Part shown: in pieces, positions 30,733-42,385 of the stretch
Layout of the letters: every line of letters begins with the position of its first letter
Numbering within the stretch: position 1 is the stretch's first letter
From: Prosopocoilus inquinatus
Lineage: Eukaryota; Arthropoda; Insecta; Coleoptera; Lucanidae
Reading direction: 5' to 3'
NCBI GenBank assembly: GCA_036172665.1
Contig: CM069872.1
Coordinates: 24,246,001 to 24,310,000, forward strand
Length of the DNA stretch: 64,000 nt
The notes under the pieces: model-generated
What the model saw: only the letters and a program-made list of their open reading frames with translations
What the model was told of the DNA's origin: nothing
Databases searched by the model: none
Position numbers and translations under genes: made by a program

Positions 30733-31524
30733 AAGGTTATTTACTTTCTTTTCCATTTAAATAGTTGTTGATAGACTGCAAAATTGGTTACGTTTTTTAA
30801 TATCTTTTTAATTTTTAAAATAGTTTATTTTTGTTACTTATTTTAGTAAAAAAAAAATTTTTATTCGACTTTGTGTTTAATTTTTGAAAAAATTGTGGTT
30901 TATTTGCTCACTGACAAGCTCTGTCGTATGAAAACCCAAATAATTTTAAGAAAAAAAATCATTTGTTTTTGAAACAAAATGCTGTTAGTAAAATTAGAAA
31001 TCAACGAAATGAAGTGCACAAAAAACAAAAAAAAAGGACTGAAACAAAAAAAAAAGGAATATAATGAACGACAACGAAAAGGATATCGACGATTTGGGGG
31101 CTTAATACTAATATTTTTTTTTTTAATTTTCCTTGGTTTTAACATTTTGTTTCGGCGGGTTGGTCCTAATTTTCATTGATTTAAAAAAAAGAAATTGGGT
31201 CGAACTGTGTTAGCATCGAGATTAGTTAGGTGATTTCGATAAAAAATTAATGGAAAAAACTAGAGGACTGAAAGAAAAGTTATCGAATTACGCAGGACAT
31301 AACGAACAAGAAACAAAAGAATATCGACGATTTGGGGGCTTAATAAATTTTCCCTTGACTGGGAGTTAACGTTGATCCTTGGGTTGGCCCTAATTTTCGT
31401 TGATTTTTTAAAAATGTCTTGTTTGGGTTGATTTTGAGATTGATTGGGCGCAGAAGACTGAAAAAAAGTTGAAATACGTAGAACATAATGTTACAGTCAC
31501 GATGTGCAAATAGATCTATTTTTA
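30733..31524. other. AT-rich region with an approximate 240-bp duplication
   Basis: No gene. The sequence gatatcgacgatttgggggc-ttaata at about 31081 recurs at about 31321, followed in both by a ggttggtcctaattttc-like segment. The piece tgctcactgacaagctctg at 30903 also occurs at 8518. Confidence 0.55.
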
Positions 31525-32355
31525 TAAGGCACTCGATCTCTGTCTAAGGACACAGGTACTGCCATCATATGTTTTTGACACGCGACAGTGGGTATTTGAC
31601 CATGAACGATTGGGTTGTCAAAAATGACAAACTGGAATATTTTATGTAAATCAAGACGAAAAATGAGGCAGATTACTGTAAATTTCCATTATATTGAGAC
31701 GAAATATAAATTTATAATAACTGTAAGCGTTTACGATAGGAATATGACATAATAAACGGAATACTGTAAGTTTTTAATCTTTAACCGAACAAGACTCAAT
31801 TGCTATTGTGAGAAACTGTAAGTTCTGCTTAAAAAGCATCTGTTTTGGTCAAGTATTACCTAAGGTTCTTTGGACTGGACACTGAACTTCGTTTTTATCT
31901 TCAATGGTTTCGGAATTTGCTAAATCTAATTATTTTTCAAGATCGGAAAATTACAATCAGTTCACAGTTTTTTTACTTTCAATATTAACAAATAAATTAT
32001 TGAAACTTCTGTTCATACATTTAACTATTTAGAAATTTATGCATTGAAATCATTTCGGGCTTTTAAGTAAATTTAATATTTTACCTGAAAAGCATCCAAT
32101 ATACTCACGTCAAACTCATATATGCTTTTTGGTTATTTTTCCATTTATTGTGTCATATTCGCACTATTAACGCTTAAATTTGTTATAAACTTATATGTTC
32201 TGTTAATAAAATAGAAATTTAAAGTGATTCGTGTTACATTTGCATTTTGTTTTCTGTAAAGTACTCAGATTGTCATTTTTGACAACCCGCTCGTTCAAGG
32301 TCAAATACCCACTGTCGCGTGTCAAAACCATATGAGGGCAGTACCTGTGTCCTTA

Positions 32356-33182
32356 GGGTGCGTTTCATTTGCGCGCTCATACGCTTTGAGCGCTTGTAAG
32401 CATTGCTTAACCTGTTCCTTTTGGCTTTGCAAACGCTCACGAAGCGCTAGGTGTCGATATGGAAACGTCATTGTGACGTCATAGCCTGTGCTCACAATCG
32501 CTTATTACATCGAGGTAGGGCAGCAAAAGCGTGAGCGCTTAATGGCGCTTATGCCACAAATGGAACGTATGAGGGAATCAGCTGATAATCGTCAGACAGG
32601 TAGCGGTCTAGTAGCGGTAGGTTAGAAATGTTGCATTACAGCTATTTATGTTTGATTTAATTTCACTAATGAAGTTAATTTTCATGGTTATAATAGAAAA
32701 TGATTTTATGTGGCAGATTTTTAAAAATCTGTGCACATTATTTCTCACATACTATATTTTTGTTTCAAAATACTAACAAGCAGATATCTTAGTTGTCCAT
32801 ATATTCTAATGATCCTGTCTTGTATATCCATTATTGATCAAATGCTATAAAACTTAAACTGGCACAGATCTGCCTAAAATTTTAATTTTCTGCAAGCGAA
32901 AGGTTTGCAAAATTTACTTTTGAAATATTGCTGTTATTAATTTTTTTGTGAAATTTAACTATGTATAATTTAAATGGCGTTGGTCTTTAGGAAGATAATT
33001 AATTGTAGCACTGCAGCACTGCACAAGTTGTAAAGGTTATGAATTTATTGTGCACACAACAGCCAAAAGAAACACTTTTGCTTATAACGCCTGATGCGAC
33101 TAAGCGCCAAAGGAAACAGCAGAAAATAGCGCTTGTAAGTGTAAGCGCTTGAAGCGTATGAGCGCTCAAACGAAACGCACCC
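32356..33182. mobile_element. PIF/Harbinger-type MITE, copy 1 of a tandem pair
   Basis: Ends gggtgcgtttcatttgcgcg and its inverted partner (caaacgaaacgcaccc), flanked by TTA at 32353-32355 and 33183-33185. It is 827 bp with no transposase. A short open frame (starting MALMPQMERMRE) is shared with copy 2 but interrupted. Confidence 0.85.
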
Positions 33183-33185
33183 TTA

Positions 33186-33985
33186 GGGTGCGTTTCATTT
33201 GCGCGCTTATTCGCATTGAGCGCTTGTAAGCATTGTTTAACCTGTTCCTTTTGGCTTTGCAAACGCTCACAAAGCGGTAGGTGACGATATGGAAACGTCA
33301 TTGTGACGTCATAGCCTGTGCTCACAATCGCTTATTCCATCGATGTAGGGCAGCAAAAGCGTGAGCGCTTAATGGCGTTTATGCCACAAATGGAACGTAT
33401 GAGGGAATTAGCTGATCATCCTCACACAGGTAGCAGTGTAGTAGCGGTAGGTTATAAATGTTGCGTTGCAGCTATTTATGTTTGGTTTAATTTCACTAAT
33501 GAAGTTAATTTTCATGGTTATAATAGAAAATGATTTTATGCGGCAGATTTAAAAAAAAAACTGCACTTTATTTCCCACAGACTATATTTTTGTTTCAAAA
33601 TACTGATAAGCAAATATCTTAGGTGTCCATATATTCTAATGATCCTGTTTTGTATATCCATTATTGATCAAATGATATAAAACTTAAACTGGCACAGATT
33701 TGCAAAATTTACTTTTGAAATATTGCTGTCATTCATTTTTTGTGAAATTTAACTATGTATGTAGATTGCAATGTAAAAGGCGTTGGTCTTTAGGAAGATA
33801 ATTAATTGTAGTACTGCAGCACCGCACAAGTTGTGAAGGTTATGAATTTATTGTGCACACAACAGCCAAAATAAACACTTTTGCTTATAACGCCTGATGC
33901 GACTAAGCGCCAAAGGAAACAGCAGAAAATAGCGCTTGTAAGCGTAAGCGCTTGAAGCGTATGAGCGCGCAAACGAAACGCACCC
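33186..33985. mobile_element. PIF/Harbinger-type MITE, copy 2 of a tandem pair
   Basis: 800 bp, with the same ends as copy 1 and the same orientation. It begins directly after the shared TTA (33183-33185) and is followed by TTA (33986-33988). The copies differ by scattered substitutions and small indels, for example a shorter middle in copy 2. Confidence 0.85.
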
Positions 33986-34286
33986 TTAGACAGAGATCGA
34001 GTGCCTTAGGTGAGAGTAAGGTCACTAAATCAACACACTTACGTGTTCAGGTAACGCCAATTTACTCATTCTCTCACCATTCCGAGACTCTTGTGTAACA
34101 AAGATAACAAATACAAATATCGCAAGAACAACAAGGAAATCAACACTTTTAGGGAATTCTGTTTACTGCGATGTCAAAAATGTATTAGATTATGTTATTC
34201 TCCGCAGCCATAGTAAAATGCCATTTTTGAAACGTCACTTTAGTTAACAAACTTTCGACTGTGCTTTTTTATCCCTAGACGAGATT

Positions 34287-34439
34287 GTGCGACAAGGATA
34301 GATAGAAAAAATCACTACTCTCGCCACCTGAACACGAAGTGTGTCGATTTAGAACCTTAGGTGAGAGAAAGGTTCTAAATCGACACACTTCGTGTTCAGG
34401 TGGCGACAGTAGTGATTTTTTCTATCTATCTTGTCGCAC
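34287..34439. repeat. Long near-perfect hairpin (arms about 71 bp)
   Basis: The left arm runs from gtgcgacaaggatagataga to gtcgatttagaacctt. The right arm starts aaggttctaaatcgacacac and returns to tctatctatcttgtcgcac. The loop is about 10 nt (aggtgagaga). A diverged relative of the arm (ctaaatcaacacacttacgt) is at 34024-34050. Confidence 0.85.
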
Positions 34440-34587
34440 AGTAATACGGCTTTAATACCTCGATAACCATGAAATCAGGGCCCCCGCGAGGCCCTTTGAC
34501 AGATTTGAGTTGGGGCAAACAAAAACGGTCAATTTTCAAAGTTATTAAAAATTAAAAGAAAAGAAATGGAGAAAACAGAAAAATTTT

Positions 34588-34725
34588 AAACATTTTCCTT
34601 CACATTTTTTAAACATTCTCCTTCACTTTTTCTAAACATTCTCCTTCACTTTTTTTAAACATTCTCCTTCGCTTTTTTTAAGCATTCTCCTTCACTTTTA
34701 TTTAAACATTTTCCTTCATTTTTTC
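34588..34725. repeat. Tandem repeat, about 24-bp unit, six copies
   Basis: Units follow the pattern aaacattctccttcactttt with small variations. Confidence 0.85.
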
Positions 34726-36386
34726 AAGTTCCTAGCTGCCGCAAGCCCCCAAAAACGAAGGGAAGCGCTTTCTTCTCATCTGACCGAGAAGACCTCTGTT
34801 TAGACGCCGCTAGTTGCTAATATTAGAAAAAAAGAAACAAAATCACAAAAGCAAAAGGAAAACTTAAAAAGTGAAATATAATTTGTTTTTTTGTTTACTT
34901 AATAAAATTATTAAATTTTTATGAAAAATTTAGCAAACTAAAATTACAAAAATTAGTCTTTTCTACTTTTAATTGCCGCAGTTAACTGTTCTATTTTAGT
35001 CGACGTTTCGCCGTGAGATTGACGGCTTCATCAAAACTTGTGCTTAGTTTTTCGGAATAATTTATACCAGACAAGAAACTGTTTCTCATTATTTTTCTTT
35101 TCTTGGGCGAAAAAAATGACAAAATATGTCCAGGGACCAAGAAGCTAATTGCCGCCCCTTGAACACGACGCCCGCGTGCACTGCACGCTTTGCACATATG
35201 GTTACGGGGGCCCTGAATGAAATTGCCCGTGACCATGTTTAGTCAGATAATTTCAACTTGTATCGTAAATGCGGAGAAAGCAACAGCATACAGTGTTGCC
35301 GGATAAATACGAAACTCGGTGGATGATGTGTTGCTGCCACGTTTTGAAATGTAACAACCTGGCAAACACAGAAAATTGGTCAATTATATGAGACAAATCC
35401 AGGTATCATTAAATTACAGTATTAGTGCAGTAGGAATAACACGATAATATTGGCCTTAATTTTATCTTTCATTTAATACCATTACCATTTTTATATCTTT
35501 AAATGACGAGCAGTACCTAATCTATAGAAACGAAGTTCTCAATGCATCTTTGCTGTGTTCGGGTTGGAAACTTTCCACCTGGTATATCTTTGTATGTATA
35601 CTGACAAGAGATAAATAAATTTTATTATTAATATTATTTATTTATTTTCAAGACGATCGAATTTTTCAAAAGACGTTCGGACCCGTCGACTTCGTCTATT
35701 TCTTGCCTTTTCCAGAAAATATTTTTATATTTTTAATACTACAGGGTGTTTGCTGAGTGAGTGTTATTTTCTTTTTTTTTTTTGAATGCCCCAATTAAGC
35801 AAAATTGACGAGTCCGAGCGTTTTTTGTTTTAATTAATCGTTTTGAAAATAACGAATTTATCCGTGACTTAGTTTCCACACTGTATAGGTATATTCGATT
35901 TTATTTATTTTTATTTTATCAATGTATCTTTCATTCGATACAATTTTATTTTTTAATTATCAATTCATAATCTTTTGTTTTTTTTTTTTCTAATTTACTC
36001 CCTTTGATTTATTTTATATTTTAATCCCTTCGAAAGATCGACATTTTTGTTTACTTTTTCATGCGATTTGATTTTATTTATTGATTATCAATTGATCGTC
36101 TTTTCTTTTCTTTTTGTTTACTCGATTTGAAGTTATTTTGATCCCATTTTTCTTTTCTCTTTTATACGATTTGATTTTATTTTTTGTTTACCAATTGATC
36201 CCTTGGATCGATAGCCACTTTTATTCGATTTCATTTTACGTTTTAATTATATTTTATACATTACATTTAATTAATGAGTGTTCGAGGGCGCTAGTTGACA
36301 TACTCCATGGTTTGCTTTACTGATTCTCATTTTTACGCGAATTGGACTGGCCATATATGACATATCAATTCAACTGGCCGTGCCGG
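34726..36386. other. Non-coding, T-rich low-complexity region
   Basis: No gene. A minus-strand open frame at 34991-35236 has no recognisable domain. From about 35750 to 36345 the sequence is built of degenerate T-rich blocks with attgatcgtcttttgttttt-like phrases, also seen at 45290-46115. Confidence 0.5.
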
Positions 36387-37036
36387 CACAGTATAGACAT
36401 TAATTAGTAGGGACAGCTTCTGTCGGCACCTTTGAAGTTCATACTACAATTTTCCGAATCTATGTTGGCGGGCAGTCATTCTAATGCTACCATATGTCGC
36501 TACTTGAAAAACTTATTTATTTCGTAAGATATTCTTCTTATTTTAAAAAACAAAAGCTTGTTTTATTAGAAAAATTACAAGTGAGCTCAAAATAGTCGAA
36601 ACATGATGAAATTCGATAAGATAATCTAATGGTTACTTATCCACCAAAACAGCTGATCGGTAATTGACGGCCATATTGAATGTGTGCCGGAATTCCGGCG
36701 GAACGTCCGTTTTTTGGCCATGTTCACTTGATCACCGACCCTGAATGCAGACCCTGATGCAGACTCAGCATATTAAAAGTTAACAACTCGTGTTCTTAAA
36801 GGGTTAATGTGAGAATACTAGCTACTGAAGCTTGGCACTCCAAAAGCATGTCTGTTCAATAGCTGTGTTGAATTAGTAACTCAGCTCCTGTGGTTACCTG
36901 AACGAGGCCATCAACCATTGACCGTTGCGCCACGCTCGGCCGCTTGAAGAATGCCCGCTCATTTCGCACATGCGCTCTCAGAAACGGTAAGAGCGAAAAG
37001 ACCAAGCTGTCCCAACTGATTGATGTGTATACTGTG
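36387..37036. mobile_element. 650-bp MITE, copy 1
   Basis: Terminal inverted repeats cacagtatagacattaatta and (as reverse complement of the right end) cacagtatacacatcaatca. The full length matches 51172-51822 in opposite orientation with high similarity. No coding capacity and no clear duplication for this copy. Confidence 0.8.
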
Positions 37037-37764
37037 GTATCAGCAAATTACATATTTATGGCTCTGATTAACAGATGGCGCTACATTCGAAGTAGATAGT
37101 TTTCTTGGCGTTTTCCAGCTGCTTTCAAATTTTTTTATTTATCTCCAAAAATTAAAATCCTCTTCATTTTTCTTCATTTTTTATATATTTCAGTCTGTAT
37201 TTTGTATTTGAAATTTTTCAATGCAAAACAAATCTATTTTTTAAATCTCTTTAGGGATTAAGAAAATCTGCAGCAGAATATTTGCTTGTTAAAAAAAAGT
37301 TTTTACTTTAGAGGCTTTAGAACAGGCGCCTATTGCATCTTAGCGCCGGGTTGCCAATCCCCACAACCCCTGTGCCTTTCTCACAATATTATTTTCTTTC
37401 CTTATCTTCGCCAATCCACTTTTTATTATAATTTTCTTCTGGAAGATTTTCCGATGTCAATTTCTAAATTTGAGTTTTCGAATTAAACAAGATTTCGAAA
37501 CACTCACAACTTAGAAGTTATCATCACCGGTGATAACCACCATAACACGTGTCACATTTCCCAAACGAAAAAAGTCGTTAAGTATTATGTTTAACGATTC
37601 AACATCTAATTTTGTAATCGGTTGAATGAATAGGTACTTGATTAATTGAATTCTAATGACTCAGACACCTTGCCCAACCTGTCGTAACCTCCTATCGAAG
37701 ATATCTACGTTTTTTTTTTGCCTCGCGGCATACTAAACAAAGACGTTCACGTCAATAAAAAGCA
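37037..37764. other. Region upstream of Gr exon 2; nothing recognised
   Basis: AT-rich, without coding or repeat signals strong enough to call. It should contain the promoter or 5' UTR of the receptor exon that begins at 37765. Confidence 0.4.
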
Positions 37765-38655
37765 ATGATTTTTCGTAAATATTTTTGTACCTACACAAGG
37801 CAAATGGATATAAGATATTTGGTGCCATTGCTGCATGTTGCCTCTTTTTTGGCACTCGCCCCCGTGTATGATTCGCAAAAGCAAAAATTCCTGGTGACGT
37901 TTTGCCAAAAAATGTATACCACGTGCGTGTTTTTGGCCCTGGCGATATCATACGTGGTTTTTTGGCCCATGCGCGTGCAAAAATACAAAACTGGATCAAA
38001 TTTGGTAAACGCCTTGGAAATATACGCGGCTTTCTGCATGATTTTTGTCAACATTACGTCCTTAGGGAGTACTAGTTTCTGGAATGCGCAGAAGTACGTG
38101 AAATTATTAAACAAGTTTGCAGACCTCGATCTAATCATTAATAAATATGGACACCAAAAGAGAGGAACGAATTTTTTTTATTACGCCGAAGTCATGGTAA
38201 CTCAAGCCCTCGGCCTTGGGATTTTCATCAAGGCATACTACGATCTTTTCACACAAAGCATGGATTTTAGACATTACGTAACAGAGCACTTCCAGCGACT
38301 GCACGTTTTCTTCATGGTCTTGATGTTATACAACTTGATAATTTCTGTGAAAAACCGATTCAAATCTATTAAGGCCATCCTGAAAGAGCGTGTTCTTAAG
38401 AATTGCGAAACTTCGAGAAAAAATTGTAAGAGCGAGGATCCGCTGGAATGCGTGGAAACCTTAACGGTGGTTTACATGACCGTTTGTGAACAAGTTGAAT
38501 TGTTCAATGACGTTTTTGGGTGGGTCATCTTTTTCTTTACGTTGAACACCATTTCCAGCAACCTGTTCTTTTTATACTTGGTGGTGATTTTTAAATATAT
38601 AAAGCCCAGTTTGGATTTCCTTTGCCAGCTTATTCTTTGGACGGTCTCAGTCTTG
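37765..38655 (+). CDS. Gustatory receptor, long 5' coding exon (copy 2)
   Basis: This exon encodes 297 residues from the ATG at 37765. Shared family blocks are MDIRYLVPLL, FYYAEVMVTQALG, HFQRLHVFFMVLMLYNLII, SVKNRFKSIKAIL and FGWVIFFFTLNTISSNLFFL. Multiple hydrophobic segments fit a membrane receptor. The exon ends WTVSVL with a phase-0 donor (gtaagt), at the same point as the other two Gr exons. A second in-frame ATG at codon 14 (MDIRYL) aligns better with the start of the other copies, so the true start is uncertain. No 3' exon was found before the next receptor exon at 39556. Confidence 0.78.
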
Positions 38656-38812
38656 GTAAGTCTTTGAATAGTAAAGAAGAGAATGAAATAATTTTGTTAT
38701 TTTATTTATCATTGATTTATTTATTTTTTAGGTATTTTTTATTTATAAATGCTTCTTTTCGTATTTTTTGCTTAAATTATATTTCGTATTATTATTACTA
38801 ATAAACTTTATA

Positions 38813-39267
38813 CAGTGACATTATTTTATTACGCAACATATCCTTATGTTGCTTTTTAAAATAATCATGTCAAAGCATGGCGACCATAGGCAACTAATAC
38901 CGCTAATTCAAATAATTTAAGTGTCACACTTTGAAATAAAACACAGATAGTGAACATAAGAAAACGTACACTTACTAAATTGCATACACGTGCTGTTCAA
39001 AAGAGAAAGTAAACGCTTGGTATTAATAATAAATAATACATTGATTGGTCAATTTTTTATTATTTAAATCTTCTCCGTAACTTAATAGCTCCTCAAATAC
39101 AGCAAATTTAATATGTGTCACATGAAACAGTCAACGTGACAGATCGAGAATTAACGCGGAGTCAAGAACCGCGAGTGTTACGCTGGTTGCCTAGATTTCC
39201 AATGCTTTGACATGATTATCGTAAAATGCAACATAAGGATATGTTGCATAATAAAATAAAAACACTG
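38813..39267. mobile_element. TA-flanked foldback MITE between Gr exons
   Basis: The left end cagtgacattattttattac and right end, read in reverse complement (cagtgttttattttattatg), continue as inverted repeats for about 75 bp through gcaacatatccttatgttgc, itself a palindrome. TA flanks both ends (38811-38812, 39268-39269). Confidence 0.8.
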
Positions 39268-39555
39268 TATATTATTAATAATAAACACCTGATTACTTGA
39301 TACATTGTATTTAGACATTTTAAGCCAAGTGATCTTTTGGCTTTCAAAATTCTTTGGGTTACGTAATCCCAATTTCCACGGGCACATTAAAAAGCAATGA
39401 CTTAATAATTTCGATTCCTACCCCTTAATTAGCTCGTCCTTCGTTAAATATCCTTTCACGTGATGTCGAAATAATCGAGTGACGCACATTTTCCCACATG
39501 ATATTACCTACCAGTAATTGACTTCTTGCTACCTGGAAGACCTTTTACGAGCGCC

Positions 39556-40488
39556 ATGGACTCCCGAAAATTTTTGCACACGGCCAAGACAAGACAATCC
39601 GACATAAAATATTTGTTCCCCTTGCTGCGATTGGGATCGATCCTCTCGCTCTCTCCCACATACGACCCCCGAAGGCAACTATTTACTTGCACGTTTAGCC
39701 AAAGAATTCGAACGGTTCTTCTGCTTCTCATCCTAGCAATATCGTACGCAGTTTTTTGGAAATTTCGAATGAACTCGTATGCCAGATCATCAGTGTCATC
39801 AGTCGTCACGGATGTGTACTCCTCCTTGACTACGCTGGCTGTTAATGTAGCGTCTTTGGCGAGCATGAATTTCTGGAACGGCCGGAAGTATGCTAAATTC
39901 TTGAATTTCTTTATCCAATTTGACCGTAATTTTAAAAAGTACAGACAGAAGAGGCAGAAGGAAAGGAACGCGTACTACTACGCTGAAGTCATCGTCTCGC
40001 AAACAATAATATTGATAACTGTTTCGACCTCAATTTACTGCTTCAGCACCTACGCTTCGTCCGTCAGGCAATACATTACAGAACACCTTCAAAGATTCCA
40101 CGTATTTTTCATGGTGTTGCTCCTTTACAACTTCATTCTGTCCATCAAAAACAGATTCAAGCTAATCGGGGGAGTCCTGAAAGCGATTCGGGGTCAGATG
40201 ATTAAATTCGATCGGAGCTTGATCAAGGCCGACGTTTTCGACGAAATGGTGGTTTTTGTTGGAAATGCGGACACCGGCAGATGTATGGAGGCGATGGTAG
40301 AGGCTTTCGTTTCGTTGTGCCAACAAGTTATGTTGTTCAATGAAATTTTTGGATGGACCGTGTTTTTTCTCACATTGAACATCATTTCCAGCAACTTGTT
40401 CTTCTTACATCTGATAATCGTGGTGCATCGCAAGTGGTCGAACATTGTGATGACTTTGCAGGTCATTTCTTGGACTATTATGATTTTG
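39556..40488 (+). CDS. Gustatory receptor, long 5' coding exon (copy 3)
   Basis: This exon encodes 311 residues from the ATG at 39556 (MDSRKFLH); the frame upstream lacks an earlier ATG. Family blocks are DIKYLFPLLRLGS, YYYAEVIVSQ, HLQRFHVFFMVLLLYNFI, SIKNRFKLIGGVL, SLCQQVMLFNEIFGWTVFF and NIISSNLFFLHL. It ends WTIMIL with a phase-0 donor (gtaagt). It is the most similar of the three to copy 2 and lies 0.9 kb downstream of it on the same strand. There are no stops. The missing last exon, with the seventh membrane helix, must be elsewhere. Confidence 0.78.
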
Positions 40489-40558
40489 GTAAGTCAAAAT
40501 CTGTTAGCAGACTTGGGAAAAACGATAATTTTTATTTGTTATTTGTAGACTAGAAATA

Positions 40559-41021
40559 TAGGGTGATTCAGAATAAGTGTCCGACCCGTTAGGAGCGTAT
40601 TCACTGAGGTCCTGCGAGTGCGAAATTGCAAGAAATAAATCTATCAGAGGGTTTTCAAAGGGTTTTCAAAAATCAACCTCCTTTGAATCCAAAATGGCAA
40701 TCATGATTCACTTCTTACGTATACGTAAGTCCGAAATTCAAATGAATGAATTGCGTATTTTACATTTTTTCCGCTGAAATCATAAGTAAAAACGTATTAC
40801 AGTTTCCTTTCAAGGTATACGCTAGTGTTTCACTCTATTCCTCGCGAATTCTCTTTACTCTTGTGACGCAATACAGTTGTACTAGTCATCAACCAATTTA
40901 TATCTGCATCTTCAATGCATTTTATCTCAAAAACTATGGATATTAATCCCCAGACTTTTTGTTTTCTTTTCTGTGTAGTACCTGTGTATGACCGGTCGGA
41001 CACTTATTATGAATCATCCTG
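40559..41021. mobile_element. TA-flanked MITE, about 460 bp
   Basis: Left end agggtgattcagaataagtg and right end, reverse complement, aggatgattcataataagtg; both continue to tccgacc. TA on both sides. It lies 70 bp after the third Gr exon. Confidence 0.75.
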
Positions 41022-41130
41022 TACACAAGTACTTACCTATATCGCCTCCACCAATAGTAGTTTTGAGGTATTAGAATTTTAATATTTGCCCCTGTACCTT
41101 ACATTCAATCTTTTTAATTGAAATTGGTTC

Positions 41131-41356
41131 TTGTCCGATGAAAATTGTAAGTACAAAATTTTATAAACAGATTTTTGGTACAGCAATGGATTCTCCTTTA
41201 TCTCCGGCTTTAGCTGAAATTGTTATGCAAGAACTAGAAAAATCTGTTATTAACTCTTTATCATTCGATTTAACGTTATATTTTCGTTATGTAGATGACA
41301 TTTTACTGATTTTGCCTTCTGATAAGGTAGATTTTGTTTTAAACAACCATTTATGA
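41131..41356 (+). pseudogene. Penelope-like reverse transcriptase fragment
   Basis: Open for about 72 codons with FYKQIFGTAMDSPLSPALAE, then IVMQELEK, and the catalytic box FRYVDDILLI. This order (QIFGT-MGSPLSP, VM-LE, YVDDI) is that of Penelope-like elements. Only the middle of the RT remains; the frame stops at 41356 and decays afterwards. Confidence 0.8.
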
Positions 41357-42385
41357 TTGTCGTTTCACACATTTCATACCAAGTTAAACGAACAATGAAA
41401 TAACTGACCTTGTGTTTTAGGGTCAATTAGAATATGTAATTTTGGCAGCGGTCTGCCCGAAGATATTTCTACTCGATCGTGTTCACTTCGTCGTGAAGAT
41501 GACATTTCTAATTACTTACATATAATAAGCGGAACATCCGTGACGATAATATGATAATAATAATACCTACCAATTTGTCTATCCTACTGCAATGTTAGGT
41601 CAAAAAGCGATAGTAAGATGTCGCTATTTTATATGTTAATAATACCTACAACAACGAAGCCCCAAACTGGGCTGAAACAGCTGTACAGAGGCTGCTCGAC
41701 GTTTTCACTGCAATCAAAAACGATTTGCAACAAAATTTTTAAAACTTTCGTTATGCTTTGACAGCAAGCATGGTCGCCTTGCATGGGGGACTTATTAGGT
41801 AGCAAATCCGCTTCAATTTGTCTATCCTATGCAATGTCAGGTCAAAAAGCGATCGTAAGATGTCGCAGTTTTATCTGTTAATACCTACAATGTTCAAATT
41901 AATTCAAATTTGTTATGGAATGACCACGGAATGACCAAACTGTTATACGTACTTATAAATACGAAATTTAAAATAACATCCAGTATCCAGGCAGAGAAGT
42001 TTCTTGAACGAATAGTTCCGACCAACCCGAGGCGACACGATCAGTTGCCTATTATTGTGCTTATTCATTTTACTGCACGTCAGTCTAGCGTAGGGATAGA
42101 AAGAGATAAATATACTAAATGCGTTGTACTTTTATGAAGATTCAAGGCCTACGCTACTAACGTACAACGTAGGATCCGTTCAGAAATGCAGCTTTGGGTC
42201 CATTCAAAAATGTAACGCTATTATCTGTTTAACAAAAATATCAGCATAAAAATAACCATAGGATATTTATAATTAATATTAAATATAATATGCATTTCTT
42301 TATAAAATGCTAGGGTAGGCGACGCCTATCTTGCCTACCCTGAAAAGCCGCCACTGAATTTAAGATGTTAAAAAATAGCGGTCTA
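41357..42385. other. Repeat-rich non-coding stretch
   Basis: Apart from the repeat copies at 41574-41878, nothing was recognised. The first 170 bp may be decayed Penelope-like sequence. Confidence 0.4.
41574..41878. repeat. 312-bp repeat family, two partial copies
   Basis: A short copy (caatttgtctatcctactgc to gatgtcgctattttat) and a longer one (gaagccccaaactgggctga to tgtcgcagttttatctgt) follow each other. The phrase taatacctac occurs before, between and after them, looking like repeated target duplications. Confidence 0.75.

Larger units (their letters stand above)
31525..34006. mobile_element. TA-type MITE split by two Harbinger MITEs
   Basis: The left end is aggcactcgatctctgtcta and the right end gacagagatcgagtgcct, flanked by TA. 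The inverted ends continue inward: 31545-31640 pairs with 32258-32355. At 32355/33986 it is interrupted by two tandem Harbinger-type MITEs. Without them it is about 850 bp. A half copy is at 9468-9879. Confidence 0.75.

Noticed and set aside
34588..34725. CRISPR-like look of the six short repeats
   Set aside because: The repeats are contiguous without unique spacers and the genome is eukaryotic; it is a simple tandem repeat.
34991..35236. Minus-strand frame with CKAC and basic residues
   Set aside because: No domain pattern, surrounded by low-complexity repeats; could be a chance frame or a very old transposon scrap.
38731..38816. Possible 3' exon of Gr copy 2 after an ag at 38731
   Set aside because: The peptide is hydrophobic but lacks the expected last-helix and QF-type ending and runs into a MITE.
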